Shown here one piece after another: positions 1-7,921 of a stretch of 48,453 bases of DNA. How positions within the stretch are numbered: position 1 is the stretch's first letter; each line of letters begins with the position of its first letter. Location of the stretch: contig CACYCZ010000142.1 in NCBI GenBank assembly GCA_902773055.1, forward strand, positions 1 to 48,453. Direction: 5' to 3'. A program made the position numbers and the translations under genes. The notes beneath the pieces were generated by a model. That model ran no database searches. It was not told the DNA's origin and saw only the letters and a list, made by a program, of their open reading frames with translations. Source of the stretch: an uncultured Bacteroidales bacterium. GTDB lineage: Bacteria; Bacteroidota; Bacteroidia; Bacteroidales; Bacteroidaceae.

Positions 1-272
1 CCCCCCCAAAAAAAGAGGTAAAAATAGTTGCATTTTTATTTGTTTTCTTAGTTTTTTTTTCATAATTTTGGCGGTGAATGATTAAAATTGATTAAGAATG
101 AGAGGATTAAATTTACTTGGTATTTTTGCTCTTTCCCCTGTTCTGCTATATCTGGGTTGAGGTTTTGTTCAATCAGGGCATCATCAAGGCGAACGGCAAG
201 ATAACCGGTCATGAATACTCAGAAAAATATAGATAAAGACAAATTACAGTAAACTCAAAATAAAATCGGATT
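1..272. other. Intergenic left edge
   Basis: AT-rich DNA beginning with a run of C and a run of A. Besides the candidate promoter at 39-70 it holds an open frame on the plus strand (about 111-236) with no ATG; a TTG at 117 would give a 39-residue peptide with a hydrophobic first half and a charged end. Whether this is a gene or a relic cannot be decided here. Confidence 0.4.
39..70 (+). promoter_or_regulatory. Candidate Bacteroidetes promoter
   Basis: TTTG at 39-42, a 20-base spacer, then TAATTTTG at 63-70, which fits the Bacteroidetes sigma-ABfr consensus (TTTG, about 19-21 bases, TAnnTTTG). It would start a transcript near base 77 and give the secreted-protein gene at 273 a leader of about 200 bases. 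A second -7-like TATTTTTG lies at 121-128 without a well-spaced upstream TTTG. Confidence 0.5.
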
Positions 273-1148
273 ATGAAAAAGTTAGTATTTATTATGTTGA
301 ACCTATTGGTGGCTATAGGTTGTGAAATCAAGGCGCAGGAAGCCTATACCCCCTTCGTGGCAGAGGGTAAAATATGGGATTTCGTTGTTCTGCCCGATGC
401 CCTTGCCCCTTCGGGATCTGAATGGTATGGTAAGACTTATATTAAGGGCGACACCATCATCAACGCCATTGCCTGCAAGAAGATGTACAGTTATAATGTA
501 TGGCATAATGACGGTACAACGATGTATGAGGGTGCCCTTTATGAGAAAGATAAAAAAGTTTATTGCTTCCGTCCGTCCAAGAACAAGGAAGAACTGATGT
601 ATGATTTCGGCCTGAAGAAAGGTGACAGGGTACAGACTGTAACTTATACTGTATATCAAGAGGAATCAGGTGGATATAACCCACCGTTTATGGAAGACAG
701 GCAAGTGCTGAATATCGAAAACCACCTGTTCAGAGACCATAATCAGCGTTTGACGGTATTATGTGGTACAGATGTAAAAGTTGAAGAAGTTGATAATTAT
801 TATAAGATATGGGGTACGTACGGCTACTGGATTGAAGGAGTCGGGACTACCAGCCACCCATTGATGAACTGGGCACCATACTGCAGGATCTATCAGGCTC
901 AAACCGAAGCTATAGTGTTGGATTGTGTTGTAGACGGAGATACTATTTTCACCTTTAATGACAAAATGGAATACGAAGAAAAAGCGTTCTCCAAGAAATA
1001 CGTTTCCGGTATCAGCACAGTCAAGGCAGATGACGGCATCAAGCCTTCAGGCTGGTATGACCTTCAGGGCAGGCGCCTGACAGAGCCGAGAAAAGGCGTG
1101 AACATCATCCGCTACAATGACGGCACTGCAAGGAAAGTGCTGAAATGA
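273..1148 (+). CDS. Secreted protein with Bacteroidales C-terminal tail
   Basis: A 291-residue exported protein of unknown function. The N-terminus has a signal sequence (KKL, then a hydrophobic stretch); cysteine 17 in AIGC could be a lipobox, or signal peptidase I could cut after the KAQ at 20-22. The middle is rich in Tyr and Trp with no motif I recognise, suggesting a beta-rich extracellular domain. The last 45 residues contain GWYDLQGRRL and a KGVNII segment, the C-terminal tail seen on many Prevotella and Bacteroides surface proteins. The ATG at 273 directly precedes the signal peptide. It stands alone, followed by a long hairpin at about 1212-1255. The function is not recognised; only export and the tail are well supported. 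Confidence 0.75.
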   Translation: MKKLVFIMLNLLVAIGCEIKAQEAYTPFVAEGKIWDFVVLPDALAPSGSEWYGKTYIKGDTIINAIACKKMYSYNVWHNDGTTMYEGALYEKDKKVYCFRPSKNKEELMYDFGLKKGDRVQTVTYTVYQEESGGYNPPFMEDRQVLNIENHLFRDHNQRLTVLCGTDVKVEEVDNYYKIWGTYGYWIEGVGTTSHPLMNWAPYCRIYQAQTEAIVLDCVVDGDTIFTFNDKMEYEEKAFSKKYVSGISTVKADDGIKPSGWYDLQGRRLTEPRKGVNIIRYNDGTARKVLK

Positions 1149-1211
1149 CGGAATATTATCGGAAAAAGTCAGGAATATAAATAATAAGGTTTCCTGTTGG
1201 AAAGTCTTGTT

Positions 1212-1255
1212 GCAGCATAAAGCCTCGGCGCAAACACGTCGGGGCTTTATGCTGG
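1212..1255 (+). terminator. Long hairpin after the secreted-protein gene
   Basis: GCATAAAGCC (1215-1224) pairs with GGCTTTATGC (1243-1252). The stem continues inward with two G-T pairs to a six-base loop at 1231-1236, and outward by about two pairs. No T-run follows, so it may stabilise the mRNA 3' end rather than act as a classic intrinsic terminator. Confidence 0.45.
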
Positions 1256-1461
1256 CAATACGGCAGAATCAGCCTGAATCGGAATTTCTTGATGCGGGGA
1301 ATGGGCAGGCCTGCGGCAGCCTGGGCGTAAAGACGGCTGGAGGAGGACGCCGCCGGGCAGGTCATAAGGGAAAGTCTGGTTTGGAAGCAAATTTTTGTAG
1401 TTGATTTACAATGGCTTGGTTTGATTTTCCGCATCGGTCGATGTGGGAAGTCGGAAAAAGC

Positions 1462-1494
1462 CTTGCATGAGAGCGGAAGGGGAGGGTAATTTTG
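1462..1494 (+). promoter_or_regulatory. Promoter of the HU-like gene
   Basis: CTTG at 1462-1465, a 21-base spacer, then TAATTTTG at 1487-1494. This fits the Bacteroidetes promoter pattern and predicts a start near base 1500, giving a leader of about 125 bases that ends in an A-rich stretch just before the ATG at 1628. Confidence 0.6.
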
Positions 1495-1627
1495 CATTGT
1501 CGAAAGTGATGAGGCGTTTTTCCCCTGAAGCATTCGTCCTCCCCGGTACCAGTGGACGGGTACAGGAAAACGGTGAAGTCACTGCTCGCAAAAACTAAAA
1601 CTAACTCATAAAAAAAATGTAAGAATT

Positions 1628-2311
1628 ATGGCAATTAAAATCAAGGCAGTCGAACGCCTGCTCAAGTTCGACAAGAATCAGGAAGGCAATTACCGCTATG
1701 TCATGCAGCCGCAGTTGTATAACCGGCTTACAGTGGACAAAGTCATCGAGGAAGCAATGCTGCGCAGTGGCGTAGCCCCAGGCCCGATACGTGCATCATG
1801 GGATGCTATTGGCGATATCATCAGGGCATGGGCGCTTGAAGGCCATTCCGTACCCGTGCCGGGGCTGGGAACCATGAGATTCGGCATCAGGGCGCAGGCC
1901 GTGGAGAAACTCGAGGATGTCAGCACCAAGCTGATACGTGCGCGCCGTGTCATCTTTACCCCCAACGTGGCTACCAAGCAGGTGCTTGCCAAGACGAGCA
2001 TCAACATTACCTGTTATGACCGAAACGGCAATGTCCAGAAGGACATAACCCCGGAGGGTGAGGTTGAGCTGGACGAGGGCGATACCACCGCAGGCACAAA
2101 GCACACCCTGACCCTCAAGGTTAACCCCGGCGACAGCTGCGGAAGCGTGACCGGTGCAGGCGAATACAACGAAGGGGCCGTTGCCACCATTACGGCAACT
2201 CCGGCTGAGGGCTACGAGTTTGTGCGCTGGAGCGACAACGACACCAACGCAACGCGCGCCGTCACGGTAAACGATGACATGGAACTTACGGCGTACTTCG
2301 CTGAAATGTAG
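1628..2311 (+). CDS. HU-family DNA-binding protein with C-terminal InlB-type repeat domain
   Basis: A 227-residue protein. Residues 1 to about 125 resemble the diverged HU/IHF-like family of Bacteroidetes: a basic start (AIKIKAVERLLKF), helices around VDKVIEEAMLRSG, a GLGTMRFGIRA arm segment and RVIFTPN. Residues about 155-227 form a separate beta domain with the divergent InlB B-repeat pattern: VNP...GSVTGAGEY..GAVATITATPAEGYEFVRWSDN, ending in ELTAYF. Typical HU is about 90 residues, so this is HU plus extra domains. By family knowledge the N-terminal part should bind DNA. The role of the beta domain, usually found on surface proteins, is unclear in a protein with no signal peptide. It is followed after 15 bases by the smalltalk peptide gene and is probably co-transcribed with it. 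Its wobble positions are GC-rich. Confidence 0.85.
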   Translation: MAIKIKAVERLLKFDKNQEGNYRYVMQPQLYNRLTVDKVIEEAMLRSGVAPGPIRASWDAIGDIIRAWALEGHSVPVPGLGTMRFGIRAQAVEKLEDVSTKLIRARRVIFTPNVATKQVLAKTSINITCYDRNGNVQKDITPEGEVELDEGDTTAGTKHTLTLKVNPGDSCGSVTGAGEYNEGAVATITATPAEGYEFVRWSDNDTNATRAVTVNDDMELTAYFAEM

Positions 2312-2326
2312 CAAAGGAGGCCGGCG

Positions 2327-2428
2327 ATGAAGAAAGAAGAAGTCAAAACGCTGATTAACCTCATCTGCACAGTGTTGTCGGCCATAGCCGCCGCCATCTG
2401 CGGGTCATCCTGCATAGGGCATATCTGA
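2327..2428 (+). CDS. Smalltalk family small peptide
   Basis: A 33-residue peptide with a lysine- and glutamate-rich start (MKKEEVKTLI), one hydrophobic helix (about residues 9-25) and cysteines near the end (CGSSC). It has a strong Shine-Dalgarno, AAAGGAGG, at 2313-2320, unusual among the genes here, six bases before the ATG. Length, composition and position right after an HU-family gene match the 'smalltalk protein' family of Bacteroidetes, whose function is unknown. It is probably co-transcribed with the upstream HU gene and ends before the terminator at 2448. The hydrophobic stretch suggests membrane association; that is inference. Confidence 0.8.
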   Translation: MKKEEVKTLINLICTVLSAIAAAICGSSCIGHI

Positions 2429-2447
2429 TAGTGGTGTTATTGCAGCA

Positions 2448-2480
2448 GCGAGGGAGAAACTGTTCTCCCTCGCTTTTGTT
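2448..2480 (+). terminator. Intrinsic terminator of the HU-smalltalk unit
   Basis: A perfect 11-base-pair stem (GCGAGGGAGAA at 2448-2458, TTCTCCCTCGC at 2463-2473) with loop ACTG, followed by TTTTGTT. It lies about 20 bases after the smalltalk stop codon. Confidence 0.9.
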
Positions 2481-2619
2481 TTATATGTGCCCGGGATTAT
2501 GGGGGTATGAGGTATGAAGTTTGAGGTTTGGATTTACGGAATCACGGATTTACGGATTTTTCGGACTTTCGGAAGTCTTACTTCTTACCTTAAACATCAG
2601 TCCTTTCGGACTTTTTGGG

Positions 2620-2627
2620 TATCTTTG
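2620..2627 (+). promoter_or_regulatory. -7 promoter box of the M14 peptidase gene
   Basis: TATCTTTG fits TAnnTTTG and lies 45 bases before the ATG at 2673. No clear TTTG sits 19-21 bases upstream. Two small hairpins precede it: GACTT-TCGG-AAGTC near 2565-2578 and AGTCC-TTTC-GGACT near 2600-2613. Confidence 0.55.
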
Positions 2628-2672
2628 CGGTACTGAACGTAATACATAAAATAAAAATAAAATAGAAGCGAT

Positions 2673-5114
2673 ATGTTTTTGACAGCTGATTTCTTGAAAC
2701 GGACTTGCCGCCTGAGTAGACGGCTTGCGGTATGGGGATGCCTGATGACGGCTCTCTGGGCAGGAGCGCAACCGCGCCCCGATACCTACAGGGTGGGACT
2801 GGACTACTATATGCCCGACCAGTGGCAATATACGCTGGACGAGAGCATCACGACGCCCGAGGAGTACATGGGCTTCCCGCTGGGGAGCCAGCATATGGAA
2901 TGGGCCCAGGTGGCGGGCTACATGGAACTGCTGGCCCAAGAGTCTGACCGCATGAGCATCAAGACCTACGGCTATACCTACGAGCACCGTCCGCTGGTAT
3001 GCCTGCGCATCAGTTCGCCGCGCAACCAGAAACGGCTGGAGGAACTGAGGCTGAACCACCTCAGGGTGACAAGGGGGGAGGACAGCGGGGGGCCTGCCGT
3101 GGTATGCGTGGGCAGCTCGATCCACGGCAATGAACCGTCGGGCGTGCAGGGCGCCGTGGTGGCAGCCTACTTCCTTGCTGCCGCCCGGGGAGCCGACATC
3201 GACAAGATGCTCGACGACTGCGTGGTGCTGCTCATACCGGGATTCAACCCCGACGGCATCAACCGCTTTGCCTCATGGGTCAATACCAACCGCGGATTCA
3301 GCAACAACGGCGACGACCAGGGCCGGGAGTTCAGTGAGGCGGGCCCCAACAGCCGCTATAACCACTACTGGCACGACTGCAACCGCGACTGGCTGTTTCT
3401 GGAGCATCCCGAGGCCCGCTTCGGGGTGGAGGTGTTCCACGAATGGCTGCCCAACGTCATGAGCGACCATCACGAGATGGGGTCGAACAGTACGTTCTTC
3501 TTCTCGCCCGGCCATCCGCTGCGCGTGTCGGACCAGCTGCCGAGGGACAATCAGAAAATGGCCGGCGAGGTGGCTAAATATATCAAGGGAGCGTTTGACC
3601 GCATGGGGTCAAAATATTTTACCCTGCGCGGATATGACGACTACTATATCGGCAAGGGAGCTGCCTACGGCGACGTACAGGGCTCGGTATGCCTGCTCTG
3701 CGAACAGGCCTCGTCGCGCGGACACTACCGCAATACCACCGGCGGCCTGCTGACCTTCCCCTTCACTATACGCAACCAGGCGGCGGCCCAGTTTGCCATC
3801 ATCTATGCCGCATGGAAGGAGAAGGCCGTATTCCAGAAATATATGCTTGACTTCTACCGCAACCTGCCCCATCAGGACGACAGCGAAGGCTTTATCTTCA
3901 AGGAGAGCAAGTCGAAGGCCGTGACGTGGCATTTTCTCAACATGCTCCACCGCCACGGGGTCAAGGTGTGCAGGGTGACGGGCGGACTCGGCAGGCGCGA
4001 GGCGCGTCAGGGTGGCCATTACTTCATACCCTTCAAGGGCAACAACCCCGCACTGGTGCACAGCATCATGGATGTCAAGAAGGACGGCTTCGGCGACAGT
4101 ATCTTCTATGACATCACAGCCTGGACACTGCCGCTGGCCTACGGACTGGACAGCCGGGAGTATGACGGCAGAAAACTCAAACTGGAGGAGGTGACCGACT
4201 GGAGCTTCCCCAAGGGGCAGGTGAAAGGAGAACCGACGGAAGGCGTCTACAGGTTCGGCACAGCGGAATTCTACACCCCGGCCATGATATATGCCCTGCA
4301 GAGCCAGGGAGCAAGGCTGTGGGCCGGCCCCGACGGCACCGTCTATGCCCGGACCACCCGGGATGTCATCAGCAAGGAAGCCGGGCGCACAGGCGTGGAT
4401 GTCATGGCCGTCGGAGAGGACTTTGACTCGACGGCATGCCGGCAACTGAGGCAGGCACGCATAGCCATTATCAATGTGAACAACAGGCTGGCCACCACGC
4501 TGGGCACCTACTGGTATCTGCTGGACTACCGCTTCCAGATGAAACCCACGATGGTCGATGCGGTCAAGTTGCAGAATACCGACCTGAACAGATATAACAC
4601 CATCATCATGGCAAGCAGCCTGCCGACAGGCGGGCCCGAATATGCCCGGCTGCTCAAATGGGTGGAAGACGGGGGGACGCTGATATGTGCCAACAGTGCC
4701 CGCGAAATGCTTTACGACATGGGGATGGAAAGTCTTGCCGAGAAGAAACGCGACAAGACGGACACGGCTGCCGTCAAGAGCGGTTTCCCCGGCGGCATAC
4801 TGCAGATGAAACTGCGTCACGACAGCCCGCTGGCCTGGGGCATGGGCGCACAGGAGATACCGGTGTTCAAGATGGGGACCACGGCCCTTGAGAATAACGA
4901 CGAGGCGCTGTACACCTTTGGCGACAAACCGCTGTCGGGCTACTTCGCCCCGGCCTATATGAACAACATTGCCGGTACGCCCGCCGTACTCACCAAGGTC
5001 AAAGGGAAGGGCAGGATAATCTATTTCAACGTCAGCGTATGTTTCCGCTCCTGCTTCTACAGTTCTGTGCCCCTGTTCTCCAATGCGGTCATCTTCGGCC
5101 AGTTCTGCCAGTAG
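2673..5114 (+). CDS. Secreted M14-family zinc carboxypeptidase
   Basis: An 813-residue exported metallopeptidase. The basic start and hydrophobic segment ending in WAGAQ (about residues 18-32) form a signal peptide. The catalytic M14 domain spans about residues 60-390: HGNEPSG gives zinc ligands H151 and E154, NPDGINRF (192-199) is the substrate-carboxylate region, DHHEMG (265-270) carries the third zinc histidine, and E344 in LLCEQASSRG is the likely catalytic glutamate. The C-terminal 350 residues resemble the class I glutamine amidotransferase-like fold found in large Bacteroidetes M14 proteins (IAIINVNN; LLKWVEDGGTLICAN), with no obvious catalytic Cys-His pair. It probably trims peptides or peptidoglycan-type substrates outside the inner membrane. 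The gene stands alone, and its wobble positions are visibly more GC-rich than most of the window. Family call firm; substrate unknown. Confidence 0.9.
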   Translation: MFLTADFLKRTCRLSRRLAVWGCLMTALWAGAQPRPDTYRVGLDYYMPDQWQYTLDESITTPEEYMGFPLGSQHMEWAQVAGYMELLAQESDRMSIKTYGYTYEHRPLVCLRISSPRNQKRLEELRLNHLRVTRGEDSGGPAVVCVGSSIHGNEPSGVQGAVVAAYFLAAARGADIDKMLDDCVVLLIPGFNPDGINRFASWVNTNRGFSNNGDDQGREFSEAGPNSRYNHYWHDCNRDWLFLEHPEARFGVEVFHEWLPNVMSDHHEMGSNSTFFFSPGHPLRVSDQLPRDNQKMAGEVAKYIKGAFDRMGSKYFTLRGYDDYYIGKGAAYGDVQGSVCLLCEQASSRGHYRNTTGGLLTFPFTIRNQAAAQFAIIYAAWKEKAVFQKYMLDFYRNLPHQDDSEGFIFKESKSKAVTWHFLNMLHRHGVKVCRVTGGLGRREARQGGHYFIPFKGNNPALVHSIMDVKKDGFGDSIFYDITAWTLPLAYGLDSREYDGRKLKLEEVTDWSFPKGQVKGEPTEGVYRFGTAEFYTPAMIYALQSQGARLWAGPDGTVYARTTRDVISKEAGRTGVDVMAVGEDFDSTACRQLRQARIAIINVNNRLATTLGTYWYLLDYRFQMKPTMVDAVKLQNTDLNRYNTIIMASSLPTGGPEYARLLKWVEDGGTLICANSAREMLYDMGMESLAEKKRDKTDTAAVKSGFPGGILQMKLRHDSPLAWGMGAQEIPVFKMGTTALENNDEALYTFGDKPLSGYFAPAYMNNIAGTPAVLTKVKGKGRIIYFNVSVCFRSCFYSSVPLFSNAVIFGQFCQ

Positions 5115-5156
5115 GCAAAAATAGCGTGGAAAAATGCACATGTCAGGTTAATTTCG

Positions 5157-5164
5157 TATTTTTG
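5157..5164 (+). promoter_or_regulatory. -7 promoter box of the carboxyltransferase gene
   Basis: TATTTTTG, fitting TAnnTTTG, lies 33 bases before the ATG at 5198 and just after the peptidase stop. It indicates separate transcription from the upstream gene. Confidence 0.55.
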
Positions 5165-5197
5165 TACCTTAAACAAAGACAATAAGATTAAAAAAGA

Positions 5198-6985
5198 ATG
5201 AAAGCAACAAAGAAAAAAATACAGTTCAGCCTGGTATACCGCGACATGTTCCAGAGTTCCGGTAAGTTCCAGCCCCGAAAGGACCAGCTTGCGCGTATAG
5301 CGCCTGTGATTATAGAAATGGGCTGTTTTGCCCGTGTCGAGACCAACGGCGGCGCCTTTGAGCAGGTCAACCTCCTTGCAGGCGAAAACCCCAACGAGGC
5401 AGTGCGTGCATTCTGCAAGCCTTTCAATGAAGCCGGCATCCAGACCCATATGCTTGACCGCGGCCTGAATGCCCTGCGTATGTATCCCGTCCCCGACGAT
5501 GTGCGCCAGCTGATGTATAAGGTCAAGGCCAAACAGGGCACGAACATCACCCGTATATTCTGTGGGCTGAATGACGTGCGCAACATTATCCCCAGTATCA
5601 AATATGCCAAGGAAGGCGGCATGATACCTCAGGCAACGCTCTGCATCACCAATTCGCCGATTCACACGGCCGAATATTACAGCAAGATAGCCGACCAGCT
5701 CATTGAGGCCGGTGCACCTGAAATCTGTCTGAAGGACATGGCCGGCATAGGGCAGCCTGCGCTGCTGGGCAAACTGACGGGAATGATCAAGAAAAAACAT
5801 CCCGAAGTAATCATACAGTATCACGGCCACTCCGGCCCCGGACTCTCTATGGCGTCCATCCTCGAAGTCTGCAACAACGGCGCCGACATCATAGATACAG
5901 CTATAGAGCCGCTGAGCTGGGGTAAAGTGCATCCTGATATCATCTCGGTTCAGAGCATGCTGAAGAACGAGGGATTCGACGTTCCCGAAATCAACATGAA
6001 CGCCTATATGAAAGCGCGCAGCATGACGCAGGAATTTATTGACGAATGGCTGGGCTATTTCATCAATCCTGCCAACAAGCATATGACCTCCCTGCTGCTC
6101 GGATGTGGACTGCCCGGCGGCATGATGGGCTCTATGATGGCTGACCTGGGAGGTATCCAGGGTGCTATCAATAATATACGCAAGAAGAACGGAGAAGCTG
6201 AACTGACTACCGATGATATGTTGGTGGCCCTGTTCAACGAAGTAGAATATGTATGGCCGATGGTAGGCTATCCTCCATTGGTGACACCATTCTCGCAATA
6301 TGTCAAGAATATAGCCCTGATGAACCTGCTGACCATTGCCCAGGGTAAGGGACGCTTTGTCATGATGGATGATGCCATGTGGGGCATGATTCTGGGCAAA
6401 AGCGGTAAGGTACCAGGCAAGATCGCACCGGAAATCAAGAAACTCGCCAAGGAGAAAGGCAAGGAATTTACCGATATAGATCCTCACACCCTTTACCCCA
6501 ATGCCCTTGATGATTTCAGAAAGGAAATGGACGAAAATGGCTGGGAATATGGGCAGGATGACGAGGAACTCTTTGAACTGGCCATGCACCCCGAGCAGTA
6601 TCGTAACTATAAGAGCGGACAGGCTAAAAAGAATTTTGAGGCTGACCTTCAGAAAGCCAAGGATGCCAAACTGGCAGCTACTCAGGGATTATCAGCCGAG
6701 CAGATAGCCGCCTTCAAGCATGCTGAAGCTGATGCCATCGTGGCACCGGAAACAGGTAAGGTCTTGTGGGAAATCGGTACCTCGGACGAAGCACGCCCGG
6801 CATTGGAACCTTACATCGGAAAGGAATACGAAGAAGGCGAAGAGTTCTGTATCATTGAGACAGCCAACGGCCGTCTGGTATCTGTCCCGGCTGACCTGGG
6901 AGGAAAGATAGTAGAAATAACTGCCAAGCAGGGAGATACAGTAAGTCGCGGTGATGTTATCGGATATATCCGGCGCGCCCGTTGA
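5198..6985 (+). CDS. oadA: Carboxyltransferase subunit (oxaloacetate decarboxylase alpha / pyruvate carboxylase B type)
   Basis: A 595-residue protein. Residues 1 to about 300 are the carboxyltransferase TIM barrel: LVYRDMFQS (13-20, RD metal/substrate motif), ETNGGAF (48-54), FCGLNDVRN (121-129), LKDMAG with K179, the usual carboxylated metal-bridging lysine, and metal ligands H209 and H211 in HGHSGPG. The PYC_OADA-type domain follows (GGMMGSM; VGYPPLVTPFSQ; LGKSGKVPG; YPNALDDF). The last 70 residues have a biotinyl/lipoyl fold signature (IVAPETGKV; KQGDTVSRGDVIGYI), but where AMKM should carry the biotin lysine the sequence reads TANGRL (555-560). Biotin is therefore probably on a separate carrier protein, not encoded nearby. 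It likely serves oxaloacetate/pyruvate or methylmalonyl-CoA interconversion in the anaerobic succinate-propionate route. The exact substrate is not provable here. Confidence 0.88.
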   Translation: MKATKKKIQFSLVYRDMFQSSGKFQPRKDQLARIAPVIIEMGCFARVETNGGAFEQVNLLAGENPNEAVRAFCKPFNEAGIQTHMLDRGLNALRMYPVPDDVRQLMYKVKAKQGTNITRIFCGLNDVRNIIPSIKYAKEGGMIPQATLCITNSPIHTAEYYSKIADQLIEAGAPEICLKDMAGIGQPALLGKLTGMIKKKHPEVIIQYHGHSGPGLSMASILEVCNNGADIIDTAIEPLSWGKVHPDIISVQSMLKNEGFDVPEINMNAYMKARSMTQEFIDEWLGYFINPANKHMTSLLLGCGLPGGMMGSMMADLGGIQGAINNIRKKNGEAELTTDDMLVALFNEVEYVWPMVGYPPLVTPFSQYVKNIALMNLLTIAQGKGRFVMMDDAMWGMILGKSGKVPGKIAPEIKKLAKEKGKEFTDIDPHTLYPNALDDFRKEMDENGWEYGQDDEELFELAMHPEQYRNYKSGQAKKNFEADLQKAKDAKLAATQGLSAEQIAAFKHAEADAIVAPETGKVLWEIGTSDEARPALEPYIGKEYEEGEEFCIIETANGRLVSVPADLGGKIVEITAKQGDTVSRGDVIGYIRRAR

Positions 6986-7034
6986 TATATTCTTTCGGAA
7001 TCTTCCCCCCGAGTAAAAAGGACAATTGACATCA

Positions 7035-7913
7035 ATGGCAGCGATGAACTACAGTTTTATCATACCCCATAAGAATTGCCCGGACTTGTTACAACGCTGC
7101 ATTGCCAGTATACCCCAGCGGGAAGATATCCAAATTATCGTTGTTGACGACAACAGCGACGAAGACAAGTTTCCACGTAATGTCAGAGCAGACGTGGACC
7201 TTATAAGCATCAGCAAACAGGATTCAAAAGGGGCTGGACATGCCAGAAATGTAGGAATGGAAAAGGCTGTAGGGCGTTGGGTCTTGTTTGCGGATGCAGA
7301 TGACTTCTATAGCGACGGTTTCATGGATATCCTGGATGGCTATGTAGACTCATCGTACGATGTTGTCTACTTCAATTTCATGCTTGAAGTCGGATGCCTG
7401 TTGAAAGAAGAGGACAAGGCGCTGTGGGCAAAAACGCAGAACGGAATAAGCCAAAGGGATGCCGATTATGTCAGATATCGGTTTCATGTCCCGTGGAATA
7501 AGATGATATCCAAAAACTTTATACGGGAACATCACATTTGTTTCGAGGAAACAATCATTGGCAATGACGTACAGTTTTCATTGATGCTGGGATTTTGCCT
7601 GGAGAAATATGAGATTATCGACAAGCCGTTGTATCATTATTATACGAATAACCAGAGCCTGTCATTTGGTAAGCGCAGCATAGACAAACTCATGGTTATT
7701 ATTGAAGGGTGGTATAAGGTAAATGCCTTCAATGTATTTATTCAACACCAAGAATGGAATACAAATCCATATATAGGTGTCATGTTCATGATGTGGCGCG
7801 ACAAGAAGAGAGCAATACCTATTTTCTGTCGGTATTTGTTAAAACTACCGGATATTCTGAAAAACAGGAACAGGTATGTTGAACTGCTTGCCGATGCCGC
7901 TAAAAAACAATAA
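7035..7913 (+). CDS. GT2-family glycosyltransferase
   Basis: A 292-residue GT-A fold glycosyltransferase of family 2. The N-terminus has the nucleotide-sugar binding pattern FIIPHKNCPDLLQRCIASI and IIVVDDNSDE (35-44), then GAGHARNVGMEKAVG and the metal-binding FADADDF (85-91). The C-terminal half (WNKMISKNFIREH; IGNDVQFSLMLGF) is the usual acceptor region. No membrane segment is seen, so it likely works at the cytoplasmic face. The frame is open back to a TTG at 7026; I chose the ATG at 7035, about 12 bases after AAAAAGGA, and the ATG at 7044 is also possible. It starts about 50 bases after the carboxyltransferase and 8 bases before the next glycosyltransferase, so the two GT genes form a unit. 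Sugar unknown. Confidence 0.88.
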   Translation: MAAMNYSFIIPHKNCPDLLQRCIASIPQREDIQIIVVDDNSDEDKFPRNVRADVDLISISKQDSKGAGHARNVGMEKAVGRWVLFADADDFYSDGFMDILDGYVDSSYDVVYFNFMLEVGCLLKEEDKALWAKTQNGISQRDADYVRYRFHVPWNKMISKNFIREHHICFEETIIGNDVQFSLMLGFCLEKYEIIDKPLYHYYTNNQSLSFGKRSIDKLMVIIEGWYKVNAFNVFIQHQEWNTNPYIGVMFMMWRDKKRAIPIFCRYLLKLPDILKNRNRYVELLADAAKKQ

Positions 7914-7921
7914 CTGGCAAC

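Larger units (their letters stand above)
1149..1627. other. Intergenic region with hairpin, promoter and HU leader
   Basis: Holds the hairpin at 1212-1255, a single AGGCCTGC palindrome core at 1307-1314 (same core as the 22-base repeats elsewhere in the window), a promoter at 1462-1494 and an untranslated leader of about 125 bases before the HU-like gene. Open frames here are short, overlap on both strands and show no coding character. Confidence 0.5.

Noticed and set aside
1010-1148. C-terminal tail read as proof of type IX secretion
   Set aside because: The GWYDLQGRRL/KGVxI pattern is common on Bacteroidales surface proteins, but no secretion-system gene is in the window to support that route.
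1217-1534. Open frames in the gap before the HU-like gene
   Set aside because: They cross the hairpin and the HU promoter, and the two strands are open equally; no family features.
1796-2314. 172-codon open frame on the minus strand
   Set aside because: Antisense to the HU-like gene, which has a promoter, a partner gene and a terminator.
3609-5141. 510-codon open frame on the minus strand
   Set aside because: Fully antisense to the M14 peptidase, whose motifs and signal peptide are clear; the frame is open because of GC-rich wobble positions.
5057-6589. 510-codon open frame on the minus strand
   Set aside because: Antisense to the carboxyltransferase; His- and Gly-rich translation with no family pattern.
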